Assembly: GCA_019421975.1 (NCBI GenBank)
Contig: JAHZEE010000061.1
Span: forward strand, 1 to 7,561
Direction: 5' to 3'
Length of the DNA: 7,561 nt
DNA from: Clostridiales bacterium
Lineage (GTDB): Bacteria; Bacillota; Clostridia; Oscillospirales; Oscillospiraceae
A program made the translations under genes and the position numbers. The notes under the pieces are model-generated. The model saw only the letters and a list, made by a program, of their open reading frames with translations, did not search any database and was not told where the DNA came from. Positions 1 to 6,003 of the stretch are shown here, piece after piece (the stretch's first letter is position 1; every line of letters begins with the position of its first letter).

Positions 1-2
1 AG

Positions 3-152
3 CGGAACCAGTATATGGTGGACTGTGCGGATGTGGTACTGGCGGTGTGGAATGGGGAGCCAAGCGGAACCGGACAGACGGTGTGGTATGCGAAGGAGAA
101 GGGGAAGCTTGTTTGGAGGATTGACCCTGCGACTTTGGGGATGGAGTTTTAG
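3..152 (+). CDS. C-terminal end of a SLOG/DUF1273 (YpsA-like) family protein, 5' truncated by window edge
   Basis: Reading from position 3 gives 49 uninterrupted codons ending in TAG at 150-152. The peptide starts RNQYMVDCADVVLAVWNG, then GTGQTVWYAKEKGK, then IDP. This matches my knowledge of the end of the SLOG-type, Rossmann-like DUF1273/YpsA family: an (R)NRYMVD motif, an AD..LAVW/Y.G strand, a glycine-rich G-GT turn followed by T..YA in the nucleotide-binding region, and a final strand ending near IDP. SLOG domains are thought to bind or process nucleotide-derived ligands; the role of YpsA-like members is poorly defined. The N-terminal part, start and promoter lie off the left edge. A strong terminator follows within 8 bases, so this is the last gene of its transcript. 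The family call is fairly secure; the exact subfamily cannot be judged from 49 residues. Confidence 0.72.
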   Translation, partial: RNQYMVDCADVVLAVWNGEPSGTGQTVWYAKEKGKLVWRIDPATLGMEF

Positions 153-159
153 AATAGCG

Positions 160-194
160 AGGCCCACCTGCTATGAAAGCAGGTGGGCCTTTTC
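160..194 (+). terminator. Intrinsic terminator after the SLOG-family gene
   Basis: A perfect 12-bp stem pairs 160-171 (AGGCCCACCTGC) with 179-190 (GCAGGTGGGCCT) around a 7-base loop (TATGAAA), and a T-run covers 190-193. It begins 7 bases after the TAG stop. The GC-rich stem with a T-run on the + strand is a textbook rho-independent terminator. It should separate the upstream transcript from the MATE operon. Confidence 0.92.
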
Positions 195-215
195 GTATAT
201 GGCGGTGCGGAAACA

Positions 216-334
216 CCTCTCAGTCAGCTAACGCTGACAGCTCCCCTCAAGGGGAGCCTCTTTTTGTGGGGGTGCGGCGCGGGGCGGGAGGCTCCCCCTG
301 GAGGGGGAGCTGGCGCCGATAGGCGACTGAGAGG
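216..334. repeat. 119-bp intergenic inverted-repeat element made of four mini-hairpins (MITE-like or REP-like)
   Basis: The outer ends are perfect 10-bp inverted repeats: CCTCTCAGTC at 216-225 and GACTGAGAGG at 325-334. Inside, the two halves mirror each other. Each half carries an outer small hairpin (GTCAGC/GCTGAC at 223-228 and 233-238; CGCC/GGCG at 314-317 and 322-325) and an inner one (CTCCCC/GGGGAG at 241-246 and 251-256; GCTCCCCC/GGGGGAGC at 291-298 and 303-310). The whole could fold as a long imperfect cruciform. GGAAA occurs just outside both ends (209-213 and 336-340), possibly a target-site duplication, though this may be chance. I recall similar AGCTCCCC...GGGGAGCC intergenic repeats in gut Clostridia. 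No open reading frame of interest lies inside. A non-autonomous mobile element is an inference from structure. Confidence 0.7.
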
Positions 335-386
335 GGGAAAGTGTCCAATCCTTACTGCGCGCTCCCCCATTCTGTCCGCCTTTCGC

Positions 387-415
387 TTGAGTTTCCCTTT
401 TTAATCTGTTATGAT
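387..415 (+). promoter_or_regulatory. Sigma-A promoter of the MATE-mtnN-cmpB-like operon
   Basis: The -35 box TTGAGT (387-392) and the -10 box TATGAT (410-415) are separated by 17 bases. A TGT triplet directly before the -10 box gives an extended -10 element. Transcription should start near 422, leaving a leader of only about 24 bases before the MATE start codon, so there is no room for a riboswitch. The local drop in GC content supports the call. Confidence 0.8.
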
Positions 416-445
416 TTAGGTAATCTGGCCGCGGAGGTGGAGAAG

Positions 446-1789
446 ATGGCAAAGGACATGACGGTCGGCTCACCGGCCAGGGCCATGCTGCTTTTCACAC
501 TGCCCATGGTCGCCGGCAATCTGTTTCAGCAGATGTACAATGTGGCAGACTCCGTCATCGTCGGCAACTTTGTCGGCGCAGATGCGCTGGGCGCCGTGGG
601 TGTGACCTCCTCTGTGACCTTTCTGTTCGTGGCGCTGGCCACCGGCGCGTCGCTGGGCGCCTCGGTCGTGATCTCCCAGCTCTACGGCGCCAAGGAGATC
701 CAGCGGATGCAGATCGCCATCGTCACGACGCTCTGGAGTGTGCTGGTGCTGGCCCTGGTGCTGATGGGGCTTGGACTGGCCCTCTGCACCTGGCTGCTGC
801 GCGCGCTCTCCACACCGCCGGAGGCCTTCGCCGACGCAGAGGCCTACCTGCGGATCTATCTGTACGGCACCTTGTTCCTGTTCTATTACAACGGATTCAA
901 CGCGGTCTATCACGCATTGGGAGATTCCAAGACGCCGCTGCTGTTTTTGATTTTCTCCAGTGTGCTCAATGTGGGGCTGGATCTCTATATGGTCATCGTG
1001 CTGCAGATGGGGGTGGCCGGCGCGGCGTGGGCCACGGTGATCTCCCAGGCTCTGGCCGCAGCTCTGAGCGGACTGGTGTTGCGGCGCCGGCTGCGCCAGG
1101 CTCAGATCAACCTGCAGGGCGCGCGATTTGACCGCCACTGCCTTGTCATGCTCGGCCGGAGCGCTGTGCCCTCCACCATCCAGCAGTCCATTGTCTCGCT
1201 GGGGACGCTTTTGGTGCAGTCGGTCATCAACTCGTTCGGCGTGGTGGTGCTGAGCGGCTGCTCTGCCGCCTCCAAGGTGGACAACATCGCCATGACCCCC
1301 ATCGCCAATGTGGCAAACGCCATGGGCAATTACACGGCGCAGAACATGGGCGCCAAAAAGCCTGAACGCATCCCGGCCGGCCTGCGGGCCGGAATTCTCA
1401 TCAATCTCGGCATTGTGCTGGTCATCTTCTGTATTTTGCAGCTCTTTCCCGCGCAGCTGGTCGGCGCGTTTGTGGACACCGATCTCACCGACCCGGAGGT
1501 CATCTCCGTGGGCGTGACCTATCTGCGGATCTTCTCCTGTATCAACATTCTGTTTGCCCTGATGACCATTCTCAACGGCGTGCTCAAGGGCGCAGGGGAT
1601 CTGCGGTGGTTTTTATTCATCACGGTGCTCAATCTGGGGGTACGCGTTGTGGCGGCATTTTTGCTGGCCGCCCCCCTCGGGTGGACCGCAGTCTGCTGGT
1701 CCCAGCTCATCGGGTGGCTGTCCGGTCTGGCGGTCGTGCTGCCCCGCTACTGCTCTGGAAGGTGGAGGCAGAAATCTCTGATCTCCTGA
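446..1789 (+). CDS. MATE-family multidrug/metabolite efflux transporter
   Basis: This is a 447-residue, very hydrophobic protein of normal length for the MATE (multidrug and toxic compound extrusion) family, whose members have 12 membrane helices in two six-helix bundles. They export cationic drugs or metabolites in exchange for sodium or protons. Family signatures are visible in both halves: P20, then NLFQQMYNVADSVIVGNFVG (residues 25-44) with D35; an SQLYGAK loop near residue 77; and in the second bundle TAQNMGAKKPERI (297-309). The ATG at 446 is chosen over upstream in-frame starts because GGAGG at 433-437 precedes it and the promoter at 387-415 puts the transcript start near 422. It is the first gene of a three-gene operon, 28 bases ahead of mtnN. 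The substrate cannot be predicted; a Clostridial DinF/MepA-like member is my best placement. Confidence 0.93.
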   Translation: MAKDMTVGSPARAMLLFTLPMVAGNLFQQMYNVADSVIVGNFVGADALGAVGVTSSVTFLFVALATGASLGASVVISQLYGAKEIQRMQIAIVTTLWSVLVLALVLMGLGLALCTWLLRALSTPPEAFADAEAYLRIYLYGTLFLFYYNGFNAVYHALGDSKTPLLFLIFSSVLNVGLDLYMVIVLQMGVAGAAWATVISQALAAALSGLVLRRRLRQAQINLQGARFDRHCLVMLGRSAVPSTIQQSIVSLGTLLVQSVINSFGVVVLSGCSAASKVDNIAMTPIANVANAMGNYTAQNMGAKKPERIPAGLRAGILINLGIVLVIFCILQLFPAQLVGAFVDTDLTDPEVISVGVTYLRIFSCINILFALMTILNGVLKGAGDLRWFLFITVLNLGVRVVAAFLLAAPLGWTAVCWSQLIGWLSGLAVVLPRYCSGRWRQKSLIS

Positions 1790-1817
1790 ATATCAACAAA
1801 TCTTTGGAGGTGCGATC

Positions 1818-2477
1818 ATGATTGGAATTCTCACTGCAATCGAGATGGAGGCCGCGTCCATCTCTGCACAATTGGAGCGGGCTGAGGCCGGATGCTGCGG
1901 CCCGCTGCGCTGCCGGCACGGATACCTGGGCGGCCAGGAGGTCGTTCTGGCGCTGTGCGGCATCGGCAAGGTCAACGCGGCCCTGCACACCCAGATGCTC
2001 ATTGACCAATACGGGGTCGACCGGCTGCTGCACACCGGTGTGGCCGGCGCCGTCGCCCCGGCGGTCAAGCCCATGGATCTGGTCATCGGGCGCACCCTGT
2101 GCTATCACGATGTCCCGGCCGAACTTCAAAAGCTGATGACCCCCTCCCAGCTGTTCTATGAGTCCAGCACTGCTCTGGTGGAGGCGGCGCATGCGGCGGC
2201 GGGTTCCTGCCACATCGGCACCATCGCCACCGGAGATCAGTTTATCTCCAATGCGCAGGCCAAGCAGGAGATCCATCTGCGCACCGGCGCGCTCTGCGTC
2301 GACATGGAGAGCGCCGCCGTGGCCCAGGCAGCCTGGCTCGCCAAGGTGCCCTTTGTGGTGCTGCGCTGTATCTCAGATCTCGCAAATGCCGAAGCCGATG
2401 CGGACTTCCAGCAGCAGGGCTCCCAGGCTGCAGAGCGGGCGGCCCAGGTGATCTGCCGGATGGTCTTGGCCATGTAG
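1818..2477 (+). CDS. mtnN: 5'-methylthioadenosine/S-adenosylhomocysteine nucleosidase (MTAN)
   Basis: This 219-residue cytoplasmic enzyme belongs to the PNP/UDP phosphorylase superfamily. The family hydrolyses methylthioadenosine and S-adenosylhomocysteine to adenine plus methylthioribose or S-ribosylhomocysteine, removing inhibitory SAM by-products and supplying the LuxS substrate. Matches to the E. coli enzyme include the start MIGILTAIEME with E11 at the catalytic Glu12 position, GIGKVNAA (48-55), HTGVAG (72-77), YHD (96-98), TGDQF (138-142), VDMES (161-165) with E164 for the ribose-binding Glu174, and the catalytic aspartate D187 in CISD. The segment after YHD is unusual: it reads VPAELQKLMTPSQLF and lacks the usual AFGY-GQ stretch, so it is shorter by a few residues. 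GGAGGT at 1806-1811 sets the start. It lies 28 bases after the MATE gene and 23 bases before the CmpB-like gene, so co-transcription is likely. Confidence 0.92.
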   Translation: MIGILTAIEMEAASISAQLERAEAGCCGPLRCRHGYLGGQEVVLALCGIGKVNAALHTQMLIDQYGVDRLLHTGVAGAVAPAVKPMDLVIGRTLCYHDVPAELQKLMTPSQLFYESSTALVEAAHAAAGSCHIGTIATGDQFISNAQAKQEIHLRTGALCVDMESAAVAQAAWLAKVPFVVLRCISDLANAEADADFQQQGSQAAERAAQVICRMVLAM

Positions 2478-2500
2478 CGGCCTTGAGTCGGGAGGATCCC

Positions 2501-3040
2501 ATGGCAAATCTGAAGCGGCTTTTCTTCTATTTTATTTTATACTCCATGCTCGGCTGGTGTTATGAGGTCTTTCTGGAGGTCGTCGTCTACCGGTGGGGCT
2601 TTACCAACCGGGGCGTCCTCTTTGGGCCCTACTGCCCGGTCTACGGATTCGGCGCCCTGCTGTTTTTGCTGCTGTTCTCCAGGCTCAAACGGCGCGGGAT
2701 CCATCTGGGCCCTGTGCCCATCACCCCGGTTGTGCTCTTTCTGGGCTGCATGGTTTCGGCCACGCTGCTGGAGCTTGCCACCTCGTATCTGCTGGAGTTT
2801 GCCACTGGCAGTTGGCCGTGGCAGACCTATGTGGACTACAAATATAACTTTCAGGGGCGCATCGCCCTGTCGCCCTCGGTCCGGTTCGGATTGGGCGGCG
2901 TGGTGTTTCTGTATCTGGTCCAGCCGCTGTTTGAAAAGCTGGCAGACCGGCTGGGGCCGCGCAGGCTGAGCGTGATCACGGGCGGCTTGGCCATCCTTCT
3001 CGCCGCCGACCTTCTGTGCACCCTCCTCTTCCGCCATTAA
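2501..3040 (+). CDS. CmpB-like 'putative ABC transporter permease' membrane protein (PF06541 type)
   Basis: This is a 179-residue integral membrane protein with about five hydrophobic segments (near residues 6-27, 45-60, 74-98, 126-146 and 157-175). Characteristic family features are GWCYEVFLE (18-26), the NRGVLFGPYCPVYGFGALL block (36-54), ELATSYLLE (91-99), and SWPWQTYVDYKYNFQGRIAL (104-123). These fit the Firmicutes family annotated as 'ABC_trans_CmpB / putative ABC-transporter type IV'. No ATPase or binding-protein partner lies nearby, so a true ABC role is unproven and the biochemical function is unknown. The ATG at 2501 is preferred over an in-frame TTG at 2483 because GGAGG at 2491-2495 sits five bases upstream; using the TTG would place that Shine-Dalgarno inside the gene. 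It is the last gene of the rightward operon and ends just before the bidirectional terminator. Confidence 0.85.
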   Translation: MANLKRLFFYFILYSMLGWCYEVFLEVVVYRWGFTNRGVLFGPYCPVYGFGALLFLLLFSRLKRRGIHLGPVPITPVVLFLGCMVSATLLELATSYLLEFATGSWPWQTYVDYKYNFQGRIALSPSVRFGLGGVVFLYLVQPLFEKLADRLGPRRLSVITGGLAILLAADLLCTLLFRH

Positions 3041-3078
3041 AAAAGTGCGCCGGACAAGCTGTCCGGCGCACAAATTTT
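3039..3078. terminator. Bidirectional intrinsic terminator between convergent transcripts
   Basis: A perfect 12-bp stem (GTGCGCCGGACA at 3045-3056, TGTCCGGCGCAC at 3060-3071) encloses a 3-base AGC loop. Six A residues at 3039-3044 give a strong U-tract for leftward transcripts. AAATTTTAT after the stem gives a weaker U-tract for rightward ones. It serves both the CmpB-like gene, whose TAA ends at 3040, and the patatin-like gene, whose TAA is at 3077-3079. It overlaps the stop of the first gene and the edge of the second. Confidence 0.92.
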
Positions 3079-3928
3079 ATTCTGCCAGATAGGCTCGCAG
3101 GGCCTGCATCTGTGCCATCGTCTCCCCATATCCCTGCTGGTACATCTGCTTCAGATGTACGGGGTCAGACTCCGTCCGGTGCCAACCGGCGGTGCTTTGC
3201 GGCGCAATCAGAAATGCCCGCCCCTCCCGCTCCAGCTCAAACAGCGCCGCGCGGTTTTCATTGTAGGCGCGCGTCCGTCCGCGCAGGGCCGCGGCAAAGG
3301 CCGGATAGCGGCGGTAGCGCAAGGCCGCAAGCTCCAGCGCCTTTTCCTCTTTTTTTATGTAGCTCCGCTCACGGGTGAGCACCACGATCAGGCGGTCACA
3401 GCCGTCCTGCATCGCCCGCTCCGCCGGGACCGGGTCCACAATGCCGCCGTCCATGTACAGCCCGCCGTCCAGCCCCACCGGCTGGAACAGCAGCGGCAGC
3501 GCGCAGGAGGCGATCAGCGTCTGCCAGGTGCGGTCGTCGGCCGGGACGGTCTTATAGCAGGCCTGCCCCGTCCGCATATCGGTCAGCACCGCCACGGTCT
3601 GGTCGGCGTGGGGCGCGTAGGCCGCGTAGTCAAACGGCAAAAGGCGGTTGGGAATCTCATCAAACACAAATTTTAAATTGTAAAGGCAGCGGTTTTTCGG
3701 ATCCAGCAGGTGCCGCTTCCCCATGTACTGCTTGGTGGGCAGATACTGCAGCGCGATCTTCAGGCTCCGCCCCGGCTGACGCGATACATAGGACACCCCG
3801 TTTGCGATCCCGGCCGACGCCCCGATGACATAGTCGGCCCAGATCTGCTGCTCCATCAGCGCGTCCATCACCCCGACGGAAAAATAGCCGCGGCTGGCGC
3901 CGCCCTCCAATACAAGTCCCAGTTTCAT
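3077..3928 (-). CDS. Patatin-like phospholipase family protein (YjjU-like)
   Basis: This 283-residue predicted cytoplasmic serine lipid acyl hydrolase has the complete patatin catalytic set. The glycine-rich oxyanion loop EGGASRGYFSVGV lies at residues 8-20, the nucleophile Ser38 sits in GASAG (36-40), and the partner aspartate Asp160 sits in DGGIVDPVP (160-168). There is no signal peptide or membrane segment. The C-terminal part (from about 185) is basic and aromatic (RYRRYPAFAAALRGRTRAYNEN) and resembles the tail of YjjU-type bacterial patatins. Patatins hydrolyse acyl esters of phospholipids or other lipids; the natural substrate here is unknown. The ATG at 3926-3928 is chosen because GGGAGG (plus positions 3936-3941) lies seven bases upstream; a TTG at 3943 would overlap that site. 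It lies 57 bases downstream of rnjA with no obvious promoter between them. Confidence 0.9.
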   Translation of the reverse strand: MKLGLVLEGGASRGYFSVGVMDALMEQQIWADYVIGASAGIANGVSYVSRQPGRSLKIALQYLPTKQYMGKRHLLDPKNRCLYNLKFVFDEIPNRLLPFDYAAYAPHADQTVAVLTDMRTGQACYKTVPADDRTWQTLIASCALPLLFQPVGLDGGLYMDGGIVDPVPAERAMQDGCDRLIVVLTRERSYIKKEEKALELAALRYRRYPAFAAALRGRTRAYNENRAALFELEREGRAFLIAPQSTAGWHRTESDPVHLKQMYQQGYGETMAQMQALRAYLAE

Positions 3929-3949
3929 CTTAATGCCTCCCAACCGTGG

Positions 3950-3981
3950 AATAAAGCCGGGCGGCAGAGCGCCGCCCGGCA
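3950..3981 (-). terminator. Terminator-like hairpin between rnjA and the patatin-like gene
   Basis: On the leftward strand, a perfect 10-bp all-GC stem (plus positions 3956-3965, GCCGGGCGGC, with 3971-3980, GCCGCCCGGC) encloses a 5-base loop and is followed by TTTATT. It starts five bases after the rnjA stop. The U-tract is short, so termination is probably partial. No promoter fits between this hairpin and the patatin-like start at 3928, so that gene may depend on read-through or on a promoter inside rnjA. Confidence 0.68.
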
Positions 3982-3985
3982 GGTG

Positions 3986-5653
3986 TTACAGCTCTGTGAG
4001 GACCGGAAGAATCATCGGATTCCGCTTGGTCTTTTTATACAGGTAGCTGGACAGATCGCCCTTGATGCTGGCCTTGATGGACGACCAGTCGGTGATACCG
4101 CCGTCCTGGCAGCGGGCCAGCGCGCGGGTGGCCACCTGGCGCAGTTCGTCCATCAGGTTCTCCGACTCCTTCACATAGACGAAGCCACGGGTGATGATGT
4201 CGGGCCCCGTGATGATGGAGCCGTCCTCGGCCGACAGGTTGGTCACCACCACGATCATGCCATCCTGGGCCAGGTGCTTGCGGTCGCGCATGACCACGCT
4301 TCCCACATCTCCCACGCCGATGCCGTCGACCAAGACCTTGCCGGCCGGCACAGTCCCGGTCAGCTTGCAGCTGCGGGGCGTGAGCTCCACAACCCGGCCC
4401 ACATCGGTTATCACAATGTTTTTCGGGCTCATGCCCATCTCCTGGGCCAGCTTGGCGTGGATCTGCAGATGGCGCTGCTCGCCGTGAATCGGGATGAAGA
4501 ACTTGGGATTCACCAGCGCGTGCATGATCTTGAGCTCCTCCTGGCAGGCGTGGCCGGAGGCGTGCAGCCCCTCCAGGGAGCCATAGACCACCTCGGCCCC
4601 CTTGCGGTAGAGCTCGTCGATGACCTTGCTCACGGACTTCTCGTTGCCGGGAATGGCGGAGGCGGAGATGATAATGCGGTCGCCCGCCTGAATCTCAATC
4701 TGCTTGTGCCCGGTGAAAGCCATGCGGTACAGCGCCGACATATTTTCGCCCTGGGAGCCGGTGGACACAATGACCACCTTGTTCTTGGGCAGTCCCTTGA
4801 CGGCGTTGAGATCCACCAGGGTGTTGGGCGGCACCTTGATGTAGCCCAGCTCCGTGGAGACCTTCAGAATGTTCTCCATGCTGCGCCCCGTGACGGCGAC
4901 CTTCCGGCCGCACTTGTGGGCCACGGTCAAAATGGCCTGGAGCCGGTGGGCGTTGGAGGCGAAGGTCGTGACGATGATCCGCTCCGGGCAGTCCTTGAAC
5001 AGCCGCTCAAAGCTCTTTGCCACGGTGCGCTCCGAGACGGTATAGCCCTGCCGCTCCACATTGGTGGACTCGCACAGCAGCGCCAGCACCCCCTCCTTTC
5101 CCAGCTCGCCGAGGCGCGCCAGATCGATCATGCCGCCCTCTGTGGGCGTGGGGTCAATCTTGAAGTCGCCTGTCATGAGCACGGTGCCAACCGGCGTGCG
5201 GATGGCAAAGGCGACGGCGTCTGCGATGGAGTGGTTCACATGGATGAACTCCACCTGGAAGCAGCCGGCTTTTACGGTTTCGCCGGCCTCGTGGGTGCGG
5301 AGCTTCACCTTGCTCAGAAGGCCATGCTCCTCCAGTTTGAGCTTCGCCAGGCACATGGTCAGACGGGTGGCATGCACCGGCGCCTTGATCTGCCGCAGCA
5401 CATACGGCAGAGAGCCGATGTGGTCCTCATGGCCGTGGGTCAGGAAAATGCCGCGGATTTTGCTCTGGTTCTGCTCGAGATAGGTCACATCCGGAATCAC
5501 CAGATCGATGCCGTACATGTCGTCCTCCGGAAAGCCCAGACCGCAGTCCACCACGATGATGTCGTTTCCATACTCCAGCACGGTGATGTTCTTGCCGATC
5601 TCATTGAGGCCGCCGAGGGAAATAATCTTCAGTTTTTCTGCCAAATAATTCAC
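3986..5653 (-). CDS. rnjA: Ribonuclease J (metallo-beta-lactamase / beta-CASP nuclease)
   Basis: This 555-residue protein is of full normal length for RNase J, the cytoplasmic endo- and 5'-3' exoribonuclease central to mRNA decay and RNA maturation in Firmicutes. The metallo-beta-lactamase motifs are intact: HGHEDHIG (H73, H75, D77, H78), H141 in HVNHSIAD, D163 in TGDFK, and H390 in IPIHGEQRHL. The beta-CASP insert carries CESTNVE (194-200), STGSQGE (297-303) and GLHASGHA (362-369). The C-terminal domain follows, ending KKTKRNPMILPVLTEL. RNase J1 and J2 cannot be told apart from sequence alone, but the complete active site argues for the active J1 type. The start is uncertain: GTG at 5653 has AAGGAG only two bases upstream, while an in-frame TTG at 5644 lies eleven bases beyond it. 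The gene follows a leader of about 250 bases. Confidence 0.96.
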   Translation of the reverse strand: MNYLAEKLKIISLGGLNEIGKNITVLEYGNDIIVVDCGLGFPEDDMYGIDLVIPDVTYLEQNQSKIRGIFLTHGHEDHIGSLPYVLRQIKAPVHATRLTMCLAKLKLEEHGLLSKVKLRTHEAGETVKAGCFQVEFIHVNHSIADAVAFAIRTPVGTVLMTGDFKIDPTPTEGGMIDLARLGELGKEGVLALLCESTNVERQGYTVSERTVAKSFERLFKDCPERIIVTTFASNAHRLQAILTVAHKCGRKVAVTGRSMENILKVSTELGYIKVPPNTLVDLNAVKGLPKNKVVIVSTGSQGENMSALYRMAFTGHKQIEIQAGDRIIISASAIPGNEKSVSKVIDELYRKGAEVVYGSLEGLHASGHACQEELKIMHALVNPKFFIPIHGEQRHLQIHAKLAQEMGMSPKNIVITDVGRVVELTPRSCKLTGTVPAGKVLVDGIGVGDVGSVVMRDRKHLAQDGMIVVVTNLSAEDGSIITGPDIITRGFVYVKESENLMDELRQVATRALARCQDGGITDWSSIKASIKGDLSSYLYKKTKRNPMILPVLTEL

Positions 5654-5907
5654 TTCTCCTTGTCTTACGCTCAGGCAGCACCCAGGTCATAGCAAAGCTA
5701 AACGGGCAGCGGATGCTGTCTGTTCTGTCAATTTATGGGTTGGAAATTTGGCGGATGTGTGCAACTCTCTCTGCGGTCTGTGCCGAACTGGACCCCGTAT
5801 CGCCCGTTCCTGCAAAATCCGCTTGGCATCTGCCAGTTTCCAAATCTATTGCGATGTACGAAGCGTACACAATGCACCATGAAAGCGGCCATCTGATTGG
5901 CCTGTTA
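5654..5907 (-). promoter_or_regulatory. Long structured 5' leader of rnjA (candidate cis-acting RNA element)
   Basis: If transcription starts near 5898-5907, the rnjA message has an untranslated leader of about 250 bases. Read leftward, it contains a short GGCCA/TGGCC hairpin (plus 5887-5902), a TGTACG-triloop-CGTACA hairpin (5855-5869), then a long-range stem pairing 5827-5843 with 5740-5757. That stem has 7, 4 and 4 base pairs, broken by a 1x2 internal loop and one mismatch. The 69-base apical region contains GAACGGGC (5809-5802), which could pair with GCCCGUUU downstream (5707-5700) as a pseudoknot. No standard riboswitch or T-box consensus is recognisable. It could instead be a dispersed palindromic repeat that happens to lie here. 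Autoregulation of RNase J through its leader is an inference by analogy with the RNase E leader of E. coli. Confidence 0.5.
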
Positions 5908-5942
5908 TAGTTTAGTATATCACACTTCTGCAAGAAAGTATA
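5904..5942 (-). promoter_or_regulatory. Leftward promoter region for rnjA (two overlapping candidates)
   Basis: Read leftward, the best candidate is an extended -10 box, TGA followed by TATACT (plus 5914-5919), with a weak -35 TATACT (5937-5942) 17 bases upstream. The alternative is TTGCAG (5928-5933) with TATAAC (5904-5909) at 18-base spacing. Both sit in the only strongly AT-rich stretch upstream of rnjA and give leaders of roughly 245-254 bases. AGTATA is directly repeated at 5914-5919 and 5937-5942. Confidence 0.6.
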
Positions 5943-5987
5943 CATAAAATTTCCAAGCCGGATTTTAAGGGGCATTGCCGCTGCTTC

Positions 5988-6003
5988 TCCCGAATTTTCG
6001 GGA
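5988..6003. repeat. Perfect 7-bp palindrome TCCCGAA-TT-TTCGGGA upstream of the gdpP-like promoter
   Basis: Arms 5988-5994 and 5997-6003 pair perfectly around two T residues. The right end overlaps the first copy of a GGACCTCTT direct repeat. It lies 19 bases upstream of the -35 box of the rightward promoter. It could be a repressor or activator site. As a + strand hairpin it is followed by CCTCTTTT, but no + strand gene ends here, so a terminator role is unlikely. Confidence 0.45.

Noticed and set aside
341..445. 35-codon N-terminal extension of the MATE protein from the start at 341
   Set aside because: It would begin upstream of the promoter, read through the -35 and -10 boxes, and lacks homology; ATG 446 has a good ribosome site.
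3710..5692. 660-codon open frame on the + strand, antisense to all of rnjA
   Set aside because: It is the mirror of a clear, full-length RNase J. The peptide is His/Gly/Leu-rich with no motif, has no ribosome site or promoter, and is explained by GC-rich codon bias in the real gene.
5728..5880. 50-codon leftward upstream frame in the rnjA leader
   Set aside because: It has no Shine-Dalgarno sequence, its composition is unlike a bacterial protein, and it overlaps the long stem. It is kept only as a clue in the repeat hypothesis.
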